The position numbers and the translations under genes are program-made. A stretch of 64,000 nucleotides of DNA from Nephrocerus scutellatus (taxonomy: Eukaryota > Arthropoda > Insecta > Diptera > Pipunculidae). This document shows, piece after piece, positions 53,020 through 63,498 of this stretch (position 1 is its first letter; each line of letters opens with the position of its first letter). Location of the stretch: positions 94,383,333 to 94,447,332 of the forward strand of contig OX352761.1 of NCBI GenBank assembly GCA_947095585.1, given 5' to 3'. A model generated the notes under the pieces. That model was not told the origin of the DNA. It saw only the letters and a program-made list of their open reading frames with translations, and made no database searches.

Positions 53020-53140
53020 TCATTTTTTCTTGATTTTCTTTACGATAGCTTGGATAGGAGATAGGGTGTTGCGCAAAGAAATATAGAATCCCAAAATGAT
53101 GAAAAATAGGAGAGTGCTGCTTACAAAGTGAATCAAAAAC
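53020..53140 (-). CDS. Putative terminal exon: one membrane helix and lysine tail
   Basis: On the minus strand a strong acceptor (a run of ten T/pyrimidines, then TAG... read as TTTTTTTTAG) precedes an open stretch. It reads FLIHFVSSTLLFFIILGFYI, then SLRNTLSPIQAIVKKIKKK and a TGA at 53022-53020. That is one predicted membrane helix and a short basic tail; Lys at -3 and -5 fits an ER-retrieval KxKxx signal. The 3' flank contains AATAAA-type signals near 52890 and 52838. The intron to its right would contain HINE copy 7. I cannot find the preceding exon or name the protein; another frame (phase 0) is also open for 52 codons, so the reading is tentative. Confidence 0.35.
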
Positions 53141-53211
53141 CTAAAAAAAAAACAAATATATTTTTAGTTTTGAGTTCCAAGGAATACAGGCTTAAAAACC
53201 GTTGACTTTTT

Positions 53212-53629
53212 AAAATTCTCTATACTAACTTCGCGTGCCCGTGGCTGGCTGGTTGGCTGGTGGGCAGAATCTCGTGATCAAATTTTTACACACTACCTAA
53301 CGTCCGATTTTATTCAAACTTTGCACACATATGTAATTTCAATGACAATAATTTCTGTTAAAATTTGAGAGTGATCGGGCTGCGGCATTGGGGCGCTCCC
53401 ATACAAATTTTTTTCCATAAGGCGGCATCAGATCATATCATACTATAATGACTGTGTTCTGTGTGCGCTGATGAGCTGATGCGCTATAAGCAGCGCTGCT
53501 TGCTTTACGATTGGGGTTGTTTTGTTGTTGGGTTGAAGTAATCGTATGTGTTTTTATATTTCAGCATTTATTGTGGAATTCAGTATACTTTTGGTTATTA
53601 GAGAATTTACATGAAAAATTTTAATTTTG
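53212..53629 (+). repeat. Helentron-like (HINE) repeat, copy 7, complete short form
   Basis: Starts AAAATTCTCTATACTAACTTCGCG, carries GGCTGGCTGGTTGGCTGG, one monomer, the block GGCATCAGATCATATCATAC shared with copy 3, and ends ATTAGAGAATTTACATGAAAAATTTTAATTTT. At about 418 bp it is the most compact complete copy. Confidence 0.85.
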
Positions 53630-53688
53630 AGAGTTTTTTTTTATTATTCCTAACTTTTATAGTCCGATTTCGAGCAATTGTAAGTTTT

Positions 53689-54186
53689 TCATTTAATATC
53701 GCCGATTTCCACACGACACGTTTTTTTTTTTATTTCTAGGCAACATTTTAAACAAATGTGGTGTAGTGACTTAAAGGAAAAGGTTTTATGCAGAATTTGA
53801 ATATCACAAACTAGATCAGCTGGGAATAAGGACAAACTAAAAAACATGAACTTGTAGAATTTGTAGGAAAAATTTATATTTATAAAAATAAGGGCTGTTG
53901 CGTACCAGCCGTAAATAACTAAAACAGTAAGCACTGATGGCCGAGGTATGGTGACAACGGAAGGGTCAGTTTGATGGCCATAAAACTGAACAAAAAAGAT
54001 AGAAATCCAATCGACGCAATGCAGTTTAAAGTGTGTTTTATATGTATTTTTCATTATTCGCGCGAGCTTGAGCATTATTTTTCCTACCCAACCCTTGCAA
54101 CACCTACGCGACGGGAAAAACTTAAAGTAAACGCTACTTATAATAAAAATGCAACTGATTTCTATGTGCTTTAAATACTTAAACAC
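53689..54186 (-). CDS. Unidentified hydrophobic open frame
   Basis: A 165-codon frame from ATG 54186. It has a charged N-terminal part, then SVVTIPRPSVLTVLVIYGWY and ALIFININFSYKFYKF, hydrophobic stretches that could be membrane helices, then FFSLSLFPADLVCDIQIL and a Cys/Lys-rich end. The IPRPSVLxVLVIYGxY pattern recalls the membrane part of divergent ionotropic receptors, but no ligand-binding region or splice sites support this. It could be chance in AT-rich DNA or a receptor pseudogene. It lies between HINE copy 7 and a Helitron end. Confidence 0.25.
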   Translation of the reverse strand: MFKYLKHIEISCIFIISSVYFKFFPSRRCCKGWVGKIMLKLARIMKNTYKTHFKLHCVDWISIFFVQFYGHQTDPSVVTIPRPSVLTVLVIYGWYATALIFININFSYKFYKFMFFSLSLFPADLVCDIQILHKTFSFKSLHHICLKCCLEIKKKTCRVEIGDIK

Positions 54187-54252
54187 TTTAATCTAACATC
54201 AATCCATCTTCAGACGTACTGTAAAGTTTGGTGTTTCCTTCTTTATAGCTTA

Positions 54253-54380
54253 CTAGCGGAAATTCCCGGCGTTTCCCGGCTGCCCCATTCCACTGACCCA
54301 CGCCTAACTGACCACCCGCCCACTGACCTCTATAGAAAACTATATAATCGACAATTATATCGACAAAAAAAATATGTATA
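54253..54380 (-). mobile_element. Helitron 3'-end fragment
   Basis: On the minus strand it ends CGCCGGGAATTTCCGCTAG followed by T, the same terminus as the Helitron at 12070-13280 (CGCCGGGTACTTCCGCTAG, T). The preceding part has the mirrored (C)CCACTGACC units. The 5' start is not recognised. Confidence 0.65.
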
Positions 54381-54664
54381 CGTATTCGAATCATGATTTA
54401 TGGATATACGGAAAGTTCATACAAAAATCCCATGGAAAAAAGCACTTTCAGTTTTTCCTGAACTTTCCAATTTTCTGGTCAACTTTCGAATTTTTCTTTT
54501 CATACTTTGACTATGAGAAGCATTTTAAAAAAAAACTAAGCCGTTCTCAAGCGATGCGCTTACCAACGAACAGAATTTCATTTTTTTTATATAGATACGT
54601 AACATACTTTCATAAAATGGATTCCATTATGAAAACCAAAATACTTCTTAGCAGATAGTGGAAT

Positions 54665-54852
54665 TATACGATTCATGGGAGCCCCACGACCCCGCGGCCC
54701 GATTACACTCAAATTTTAACAGAAATTATTGTCACGGGAAATATACATGTGTTTAATAAAATCGGACTTTGGGAAGTGTTTTAAAAATTGATCACAAGAT
54801 TCTGCCCACCAGCCAGACAGCCAGCCACGCGAAGTTAATATAGGGAATTAAA
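54665..54852 (-). repeat. Helentron-like (HINE) repeat, copy 8, partial
   Basis: One monomer (GGGAGCCCCACGACCCCGCG, AATATACATGTGT, AAAATCGG), then GCCAGCCAGCC-like sequence and the end CACGCGAAGTTAATATAGGGAATT. The other end is missing. Confidence 0.8.
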
Positions 54853-55363
54853 AAACCCGTAAAGAGTTTCCGTTCTTCAATTATGTATATAACTAAACTA
54901 TATATAAGCTGGCAACAAAAAAAGCGTATTTCGTACTAGATCAACTCAACATTTATTGGTAAGACATTTAAGTGATTGAAACGATTGCAGTTTTCTTAAA
55001 ATAGTTTTTAAGTATTTGATGTTTCGATGCTGATGATTGAAATTATTCAAAAAGAAATCTTTTCCTAAAAATTAGTATATTTTATAATATACCCACGCTG
55101 AAGAGACTTGTAACCTTTATAATGATTAGCACATCATGGGCGTTAGAAGAGACAATCATTGTCAATCAAGAGAATGTCAATCGTTGAATGTTTGCGGAAT
55201 TAACCTTGAAAATCCGTGCTGGCCATTTGTATATCGCCTGTTCCAGAGTCGGAAAACCATTAGCATTGGATGTTTACGCGCCAGGCAACAAAACAAATAA
55301 AAAACAGTGCGCGTAAGTTTTACGCGTGGTTGAAGTGAAACGTATTTGATTTTGACGGCAAAA

Positions 55364-55513
55364 ATGCCGCCAAAACACTCCTTAAAGTCCCCCAAAGGAC
55401 CACCAAAGGCCCAGCAAAAGAATCACAAAATACCGACAAAGGACCTCAAAAGACTCCTCAAAAGATTCACCAAAAGACCACCAAAAGACCCTCAAAGACA
55501 AAAGATCCCCTAG
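55364..55513 (+). CDS. Short Lys/Pro-rich open frame (49 codons)
   Basis: ATG at 55364 to TAG at 55511. The product is a string of imperfect Pro-Lys units (SPKGPPKAQQKNHK, RFTKRPPKDPQRQK). The underlying DNA is a degenerate repetition of CCAAAAGACC-like units, so the frame may be open only because of the repeat. No start context or promoter was seen. Confidence 0.2.
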   Translation: MPPKHSLKSPKGPPKAQQKNHKIPTKDLKRLLKRFTKRPPKDPQRQKIP

Positions 55514-55612
55514 AGGACCCTTGTTTCAAATAGCTCTTCACAAATTCACAAAACGATCACAAACATATTTATTGAAAGTTGGACAGCACAACGTCTGTCG
55601 GGTCAGCATTGC

Positions 55613-55950
55613 CCATAAAAATTAAAATTTTTTCTTGTCAATTCTCTAATCGTATGTGTATAAAACTTGAAGAATTTTTAACAAAAAATGTATGGGTGCC
55701 CGGGCCCGATCACTTCGAAATTTTTAAAAAGCTGTTGTCCATCTGAGATACACAAGCGTATAAAATTAAAAAAAAAACCCGACCCCGAGGCCCCAGGGCC
55801 CCAAATTTTCATAGAAAGTGTTGTCTGGGAAATACACAAGTGTGCAAAGTTTTAATAAAATCGGGCTTTTGGAAGTGGGTTAAAAATTAATCACAAGATC
55901 TGACCAGCCACCCAGCCACGGTCACGCGAAGTTAATATAGAGAATTAAAA
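55613..55950 (-). repeat. Helentron-like (HINE) repeat, copy 9, complete
   Basis: Begins CCCATAAAAATTAAAATTTT, then CAATTCTCTAATCG, two monomers, GACCAGCCACCCAGCCACGG, and ends CACGCGAAGTTAATATAGAGAATT. At about 338 bp it is the shortest copy with both ends. Confidence 0.85.
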
Positions 55951-58023
55951 GAAATTCGAAAATCCCCATCAGGTCAACAATGAAGTGGCGTATCAAAGAA
56001 AAGGGTGGATTCTTTTTGTGGTACCATGAGTGTAAGACAAAAAGGCCCCCTTGACCAAGTGTAAAAGTCCCGTGTAAGCAGATCAAACGCAAAGAAGATG
56101 CAAAGGCTGTAGTGCCGGTCCATTTTCGTTGCAACCATCAGCTCTAATCTACTATATACAATTTTTAAATATTTATATATTTAACTCTTTTTTCCTCTCA
56201 GAAGTACCGATAACTTTAAAAGTAACAAATTCCCAACTTGAACATATGTATGTATCCTGCTCGGGTAGATACATGTTCAAATCTGATTAGACACAAGTAA
56301 AACTGAAAAAGCTAAAATTGAAAAAATAAATGAAGGATAGTTATATAGATAATTTTTTAATTAGTCTGAGAGTAGGCAGAGGCAATCAACATGTTCAACA
56401 TCTCCATTTGATTCTCCGCTCAAAATAAAACTGGAAATTCCATTTAGAAAAGATTCTTTCACAGAAGATTTTACCGCTCAGATTGCGGAAAGAAAAGCAG
56501 CGTAAGCGCAAAAAGGTCGTAAATAAATAAGTTTATCTGGATTGTAAGCAGATACTACTTTACATTCTTGAATACCAGTTATGTGGTATAACGAGGGTGA
56601 TTAGATTCGGATTTTTTTCTCTCTAATCTCCCTCTTTTACCACTTTGACAACAAATAGTTAAGATATTTGTGAAAATAGAAATAAACATAAAATAACAAT
56701 TTCAGGGACCTCAATTGAAACTCAATTTAAGCTCAAGTGATTGCCAAAAAATAAGTTCATTATTACACACCAGTCCTTACAGCTTACACACACCTGTCCA
56801 TGTCCACATAAACCATCATCAAACCAACAAATACAACATCTACAATGCATCACCCTTGACATTAAATTGTCGCTCTACTTTCTCAGCTCGTATGCAAATG
56901 TCCTTGAAGAGTCGAGCGTAATTTTGATTGCAGAATGGGTAGGTACTTATCCAAAGCCATATTTGGAATTAATATGTGAATCGCTTGAGTAGAAATACAT
57001 GTAAATCGTCGTACGGATGGCACACTTCACTTCATTGAAAGTCATTCTAATAGAATTCACAAAATGTTCAAACGTGCACGAAGTACATGTGCAGTAAGAG
57101 GAGTTTGTGGACGGCGGCGGCTGCGAGAAGCACACATCGAACTAGGCACAACGTCGGTTACCTGGTACTACTCGGTGCACATTTGAATTTAAATTTTAAT
57201 GGGATTATGTATAACAAGGACGATAATAACCAACAACAGCAGCAGCATTGGCGACATCATCAGCTAAAATCATTTTCAGTTCCTTGGTTAGTGGAATTCA
57301 TTTGTTATTATTTGGTCAAAACACAAACACACAAACGCACACACTAATCTACACGAACATACAATATTTCAATATAATCAGTAATTACAATGAATTATTT
57401 TGGCTGTAGCAATTCGTCGCAATTACAGCTGCAAGAATGGAAATGAATGTTTCGTCATAGTTTGAATCTCATGTTTGTACTCGTAATTTGCGTTTATTTG
57501 TGGCAGTTCAAGGACGCACTTTTAATTAAAATTTGTTCCGCTTTTAATTGTTTGTGTCCCATGTATACAATGTTACGAGTATTTTCGCTCACGATAATTT
57601 TGCATATTATAATTTCATTTCCTTTGTGAGGATATTGTTTAATTGCTATTGCACAGAAATACAATTGCGAATTAAAAATTTAGTTTTTAATAAATTCTTA
57701 TTTCGGTAATCCAGTCTAGAATTTCTACAGCGTTATGCGTATTGAATTAAAATCTATAAACACGATTGTAACCGTCATCATCACGTCTGTCAAAAATATT
57801 CTTAAAACAGTGTATTTATTATTTGTTGGACTAGGTAGATATGTTTTTGATACTTCAAGACAATCACAGACAAATCATTTTAGGTTCTATAAAATAAAGT
57901 TGTACCTTCTTAAAACTGAACGTGGCTCAGTAGTCACGAGTTAAAATTTTTTACTACGAAAAAAAAAACTTTTTGTATTAATTTTGCATGATGTTGCTAT
58001 TGTGTACTTATTGTTACGAAAAG
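55951..58023. other. No gene seen
   Basis: Mostly AT-rich. 57225-57245 has a CAA/CAG run (CAACAACAGCAGCAGCA) in an open frame without recognisable protein. Nothing else supported. Confidence 0.4.
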
Positions 58024-58025
58024 TA

Positions 58026-59319
58026 AAGGGTCCGCCATCTAAAGTTTTTTTTTTTTTCAACTAGTGCTTATTTCGTGAATGGTAACACTTAGCTCATGTC
58101 TGATTTGACAGATTGTATCCTTCCGCTGAACGAATATGGTTGTGTATACGCTTGAACAACGCTGGGAAATATTGCGACATTACTTTGAAAATCATGGTTA
58201 TGTTGCAGAATGTGTGCGAAAATTGCGTACGGATTTTGGAAGAAGAGAAGCACCGTCAGCTCCGTATGTTCGTTATCTTGTGAAAAAAGTGAAAGAAACT
58301 GGCATCCTCATCGATAAACCAAAGCGTGAAAAGCCAAAAACAGTGCGTACACCCGAGAATATTGATGCTGTGGCAGAAAGTGTGCGTGAAGCGCCATCAA
58401 CATCAATTCACCGTCGTTCTCAACAATTGAACATTTCGGAGACATCATTGAGACGAATGTTGCATAAAGGCCTTGGTATGACGCCATACAAAGTCCAATT
58501 GGTTCAGGAGTTGAAGCCAACTGACCATCCAATGCGTTTTCGCTTCGCTGAGTGGGCCTGCGATCGACTTACAGAAGATGCCGATTTTGCCAAAAAAATC
58601 TTTTCGGATGAAGCTCATTTTGATCTTGGCGGGTATGTAAACAAGCAAAATTGTCGCATTTGGGGCACAGAAAACCCGCACGCATACATTGAAAAGCCGG
58701 TACACCCAAAACGAGTCACTGTTTGGTGCGGATTTTGGTCCAGAGGCATAATTGGGCCATTTTTCTTCGAAAATGAGCAAGGAGTGGCCGTTACAGTCAA
58801 TGGCGATCGTTATCGGGCCATGTTGAACGAATTTTTGTTCACAAAAATTGAAGAGGAGGAAATTGGCAACATTTGGTTTCAACAGGACGGCGCTACGTGC
58901 CACACAGCCGAAGCTACACTCGATGTTTTGCGCCCTGTTTTTGAAGATCGCATTATCAGCCGCAGAGCTGATGTCGTTTGGCCACCTCGGAGCTGCGATT
59001 TGACACCGTTGGACTTTTATTTGTGGGGTGCCCTAAAAGATAAGTGTTACGCCGACAAGCCAGAGACAATTGACGCTTTAAAGGACAATATTCGTTAAGC
59101 CATTGGTGAAATACAGCTGCACACAATCGATAATGTGCTTAAAAATTGGACCGATCGTGCAGTAGCCTGCATGGCCAGCCGAGGCAGCCATTTGAATGAA
59201 ATTATATTCCATTGTTAACCGGAAGGATTGTACTTTCAAATAAAAAAAGAAATTTGAGAAAATATTCAGTAGTTTTTTTTTTATAGCACTTTCAAAAAAA
59301 AGTTATTTGGCGGACCCTT
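58026..59319 (+). mobile_element. DD41D mariner-like element (rosa/Visitor type), nearly intact
   Basis: Flanked by TA at 58024-58025 and 59320-59321. The inverted ends share AAGGGTCCGCCA exactly, followed by partly matching A/T and T-run sequence over about 28 bp. Length 1294 bp is full for the family. The transposase is complete except for one premature stop. By its coherence this is among the youngest transposon copies in the window. Confidence 0.93.
58136..59218 (+). pseudogene. DD41D transposase with one premature stop
   Basis: Start ATG at 58136. Residues 1-55 form an HTH domain of the DUF4817 type (MVVYTLEQRWEILRHYFENH); a second HTH-like part follows (about 75-120, STSIHRRSQQLNISETSLRR). 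Catalytic residues are D158 (IFSDEAHF), D251 (WFQQDGATCH) and D293 (CDLTPLDFYLWG), with exactly 41 residues between the second and third. The frame is open for 320 codons to a TAA at 59096-59098, then open again for 39 codons (AIGEIQLHTIDNVLKNW ... EIIFHC) to a TAA at 59216-59218. The likely original product is therefore about 360 residues and the stop removes only the C-terminal tail. All catalytic residues lie before it. Confidence 0.92.
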
Positions 59320-59321
59320 TA

Positions 59322-59595
59322 GTTAGTAGAATTCAAATCCTAAGATAAATCGCAATATACATACTGCATACTAAAAGATTAAAAAGCACTTCTAGGTAGC
59401 ATAATTTTAGGCTGTTAAGATTATTTGAAATGTAACCGCCTGTAAAGTTTGTAAGAGTTTATTTACTGGTCAAAAATGTAGTCAAACCGGTTTGTGGGGT
59501 TTACCCGGTTTTTGTAAAAGAACATGATTGAACATAAAGTTTATTTTTAAAAGATAACACATTACATATAAGTATCGTTAGTTGTAAATAAGTGA
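59322..59595. other. No gene seen
   Basis: Short flank between the mariner-like element and the promoter-like region. Confidence 0.4.
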
Positions 59596-59599
59596 ATAA

Positions 59600-59720
59600 T
59601 GTTGGAACTTTCTGGTCTCTTCTGGATATTCTGTCTATAAGATTGGGCGTTTCTAGAAGCTTTTGATTGAGTATAAATAGAGGCGTTAGGCCGAAGTAAG
59701 TTAGTTCTTATTTGCAATTC
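59600..59720 (+). promoter_or_regulatory. hsp70-like core promoter without a coding region, or an LTR promoter
   Basis: TATAAATA lies at 59672-59679 inside GAGTATAAATAGAGGCG, which by memory equals the TATA region of Drosophila hsp70. 59650-59665 reads TTTCTAGAAGCTTTT, a heat-shock-element-like array, with further TTCTGG/ATTCTG units at 59609-59635. The initiator TTAGTTC puts +1 at 59703, 31 nt from the TATA start, followed by CAATTCAA. No ATG-led hsp70 frame follows: 59720-59900 is an A-rich leader-like stretch. The alternative is a solo or partial LTR starting TGTTGGAAC at 59600, but I found no matching TG..CA end or duplication. Confidence 0.55.
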
Positions 59721-60125
59721 AACCAGTGCAGTTTAAAAGCTCTTGCAGAAATAGTAGTGAAGTACAAGTATTATTGTAATAAGTGTTTTGTGTACATTTA
59801 AAGTTATCACCAGTGTAATTAGAGAACTTAAGTAAATTTTACTGTTTGTTTATTAAAGTTGTTATTTGTAAATTAAAAAACTTGTGTTGTGTCTTATTTG
59901 CAAAATCCTTTACGAACTCGAAATCCTGAATTTCGTAAAATTATTTTAGTTTTGAAACTTTAAAAAAAAAACCAAACTCGTTCTTATTAAATCGTCTTGG
60001 GAAGCGTCCTTTTTCAAAAACTGAGCCATTATTTCTGCTCAAAACTTTCTTTTTGTACGTGGTTTGTAATGTAGTTGTTTAGCAAACTCCCTTTCCATAG
60101 CAAGTTTTGTACAAAATAAACACAG

Positions 60126-60285
60126 CCCATAAAAATTAAAAATTTTCTTGTAAATTCTCTAATCGGAGAAATTGAAATTGAAAGAAAATTAAGTACATTT
60201 TTAAAAAAAATTGTATGGGAGCACCTGCCCCCGGGGCCCGATCACTATGAAACTATATTACAAAAAGTGTTGTCTATCGGAGATA
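60126..60285 (-). repeat. Helentron-like (HINE) repeat, copy 10, left part
   Basis: Begins CCCATAAAAATTAAAAATTT and TAAATTCTCTAATCGG, then one monomer to GTCTATCGGAGATAC, where RTE copy 3 cuts in. The copy continues at 61075. Confidence 0.8.
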
Positions 60286-61072
60286 CATCATCATATTGGC
60301 TCTACAACCGGGGTCCGGTCCGCAAAAAGTCTCTCCACAGGTCCCGATTTCGACCCGATGTCATCCAGTTGGGCATCCCTAAACTCTGGGCGTCCTACGC
60401 CATCCTTCCAGCGTAGGTTTGGTCGGCCTCGCTGTCGTGTTCCATAAATCCTACCGCAAAAGACTTTCCGAGCAGGATACTCTCTTCGCTCGCTCATTCT
60501 TCACGATGTTGACATCGCGGTAACGCTCGTAGAGTCTCCGGAATCGTCCTTCCTCACATACGTGGTAAGACTCCTCTCCTCTCCGTAAGACTTTTCTCTC
60601 GAACGCGGCTGAGTGGTCAGAATGCTTTTGGCTAAGCACCCAAGTCTCGGATCCATACGTAAGTACTGGTATGACCATTGTCTTATATATCAGCAGCTTG
60701 TATATTATGGTTAAGTTCCTGGATTTGAAGAGTCTTGACAGACTATAGAAGGCTTTGTTGGCTTTACGCAACCGTGCGCGTATTTCTGGTTCTATGCTGT
60801 TATCGGCTGCTACAGCTGACGCAAGATAGTTAAAGGATTTTACTACTTCAAATTCGCGCTCCACTATTTAAATTGTTAGATCTTTTACTCGCAGACGTGG
60901 CCACCATGTACTTTGTTTTGCTCTCATTAATGTGCAGCCCCAGATTTCGTGCCGCCTGCTCTATCTGGATGAAAGCTTCATGTACAGCTCTTCGGTTTCT
61001 ACCAACGATGTCGATATCGTCTGCGTAAGCTAGTATCTGAATAGACTGAGCTCCCTGACAAATCAGATCAGA
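60286..61072 (-). mobile_element. RTE-type LINE, copy 3, 5'-truncated
   Basis: Its 3' end lies at the left (ATCATCATATTGGCTCTAC). On the minus strand it starts near QSIQILAYADDIDIVGR with an intact YADD. It continues through NESKTKYMVATS, EREFEVVKSFNYLASAVAAD, NSIEPEIRARLRKANKAFYS, KLLIYKTMVIPVLTYGSETW, HSDHSAAFERKVLRRG and RPNLRWKDG. This is the least decayed of the RTE C-termini here and shows what copies 1 and 2 lost. Inserted in HINE copy 10; no clear target duplication. Confidence 0.85.
60451..60864 (-). pseudogene. RTE reverse transcriptase C-terminal region
   Basis: A 137-residue open frame (MEREFEVVKSFNYLASAVAA to SESLLR) corresponding to the thumb and C-terminal domain of RTE RT, including IPVLTYGSETWVLSQKHSD and VCEEGRFRRLYERYRDVNIV. 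The last part (RAKRVSCSESLLR) is frame-shifted relative to copy 1, whose equivalent reads RLRWAARMSKEDPARKVL. The YADD-containing part lies upstream in another frame (about 61020-60890). Confidence 0.8.
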
Positions 61073-61074
61073 CA

Positions 61075-61205
61075 GATCACTACCAAATTTTTACAAAAAG
61101 TATTATCAATGGGTGATAAATATTTGTATAAAATTTGGGGAAAATCGGGTACTATTTTTAGAAAATTTATATGAGAGCACCCTGACCCCCGGGCCCTATC
61201 ACTTC
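61075..61205 (-). repeat. Helentron-like (HINE) repeat, copy 10, right part
   Basis: Resumes GATCACTACCAAATTTTTACAAAAAGT and continues with GGGAAAATCGGGTACTATTT and GACCCCCGGGCCC. The GCCAGCC-side end is lost. Confidence 0.75.
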
Positions 61206-63370
61206 ATATTTTCCGAACGCCACCAAAAAGTATTGAAAAAAATCTGTAACACAAAACAAATAGGCATTTATATTGTAGCATGTCATTGATTTCGCAATTC
61301 CTTTTGGTTGGCATTAGTTGGTTTCCGTAGTTTAAAAATTCAAATTGATCAAATCAAATAAATCTCCTAAACGAACTCCAAAGTAGTCCACTTACGTTGT
61401 AACTCAGTGATTTGCACAAGCTCACTTGTTGCTTTAATTTACTTATGTGAGCATCCAAGGCACAGGACGAAATTAAAAGCCATCACGTCACGCCAGTGGA
61501 TGGCGATGAATAAAATCAAGACATGTGCATCGTTGTCCGCGTCAAATAAGCTTAGCAAAATATTGAATTTGTTGCGGAATATAACAGCGTTTTATGGAAA
61601 TGCAAATTTCTTGAAACTCAATTTACATAAAATGTGTAAATGAAAATATTTTCTGCTAGTCTGTTGTATTCATCCAGTATTGTGGGAATCATCAGATTTG
61701 ACAGCGGAATTCTCGCGTATAGCAGATAACTGCATGACCGCGAAGAAGGCGACGATGATGACTAAATTGAGTTTTATTAAATTGTTAACCTGATTTTATT
61801 TCCGATGTTGTAGGTATGCTTTTCATGAAATCAGAAAGAGGAAAAACTTCTAAGCAAATTTTGCAGGATGTCTCGCAAAAGGAATTAAAGCATGGTGTGC
61901 TTTTTAGATAGTTGTTTTATTGGAACGATATAAAAAAATAATACTCGATGGCTTTTACCTTTTTGTTGTTGGTCTTGATTTTAGCTGATTTTATGTATTT
62001 CGATCATTTAATCGTTAATTTTGACGTCCGAACTTTTATAAAAACCAGAAGCTTGCTCAAAATTGCTCAACAATAGACTTGCTTCGCTAAGGAAGCAATT
62101 TCTGCAATAGTCTATTGGTTTGGTTAGGAAGATAGATATTGCTTCGATTTAAACTAAACATAGCTATATTACTGAAGCTCCAATATTCATTTCCAACTTT
62201 TTATTACAACCGTTTTTGATTCACTTTTCTTCTTTCTCGATTCAATAACGTCCAGAGCTTTTTCTTTTGCAACCAATTATGCAGTATACCTTACTATCAT
62301 AATTTTTCATATAAAATCACATTTTACTAACTTGTAGTTTTATGAAGCTCTAATGTGAAAGAAGAGCAGTGGAAATATCCCCGTATTTACCTACGTACCT
62401 ATATTATAAGGACAGACGATCTTTGATAAACTGATACAGTTCTACTTTTTGCATATGAATACACAAGCTTCCGACAACTTAAAATTTTAAGTAACTACTT
62501 TAAATAAAATAAAAAATAACGTTAATCAATGTGATGTGCATCTTCTTTTTAGCTTTTTGTTTTCAACTCAAGTGGCTCAGAGAATAAAAGCAGTGTCGAC
62601 CGTCCATTCTCGTAATCCACTAATTCATTTTATTGCCAGCACCTGTACACAGCATATGATTAAATGATTATATAGAAATATGGCAGTCACATCGTATATC
62701 AAGCTTGATGCCGAATTTATATATTCACGTGCGCCATTTTTTGCTTTCCTTTAATTTTTTTTATTTTTTTAATCTGCATAAATTTCGGTTATAAATAGTA
62801 GAATGTTCCTGATGCATAAAATGTTAGTTAAAATAATTTCCTCCCGTATCATATATCAGAACAAATAACCGACCAGAAAATGGAAATGAAAGCAACACGC
62901 ATAAAACATATAATGTTTGAATTCTGTTTTGCACGATATGCAGGCACGATATGTTTGTTGTGTAAGTGGTTGGCGATTTCATAAAGGTATCAAGTACACC
63001 AGAAATATCGCTGGAGAAGTCGCCAAAAACAATCGGGCGGCGCTTACCACATCAACCACAATGTTAAGAGTAGCAAAGTCGTGTTTTGGCACGTTACTTT
63101 AAGAGCATCGAATAACCGTGTTCAGCCAAGCCAAGTGCACTTTATGCGTGCGTTACATGCTCACTGATAAACACGTGATCCAGTTAAACAAAAAAAATAT
63201 TTATTAAAATTTAATAGATAGACTCCTCTGCTCTGTAACGACGAATCCATGCCGATCGAATACAACGGTTTCCGCTGCAATTTCTTAGTTCAGATAGATC
63301 TCTTGCCTCCACATTAAGTATGTTTGTCTGATTATAGACTTTTTTTATGCAAACATCGCACAAAAATGCT
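61206..63370. other. No gene seen
   Basis: AT-rich sequence without a recognised gene, RNA or shared repeat. A short TTTTATTTTTTTAAT run lies near 62757-62772. Confidence 0.4.
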
Positions 63371-63373
63371 TAA

Positions 63374-63374
<1 letters not shown>

Positions 63375-63413
<39 letters not shown>
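63375..63413 (-). repeat. (TAA)n microsatellite, 13 units, as a LINE tail
   Basis: Plus-strand ATT repeated 13 times without interruption. On the minus strand this is a (TAA)n run placed exactly where the 3' end of the LINE at 63499-63999 is expected. Confidence 0.85.
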
Positions 63414-63416
<3 letters not shown>

Positions 63417-63498
63417 ATAGGTGGGCTATAGAGCCTTGTGCACTACGACCTTGAGGTCTATTGTTCGTCCCTGATGTGTTACCATATTATATGATTGC

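Noticed and set aside
54264..54320. Possible GC-rich promoter island
   Set aside because: It matches the 3' end of the Helitron at 12070-13280 in reverse orientation.
55700..55830. Short inverted GC-rich blocks as a hairpin RNA
   Set aside because: They are the GGGCCC/CCCGAGG parts of the HINE monomers and recur in every copy.
57087..57347. 86-residue frame with a Gln run
   Set aside because: The Gln run is a CAA/CAG microsatellite and the rest has no family resemblance or splice context.
59600..60000. Complete heat-shock gene
   Set aside because: No ATG-led frame with chaperone sequence follows the promoter; only an A-rich non-coding stretch is present.
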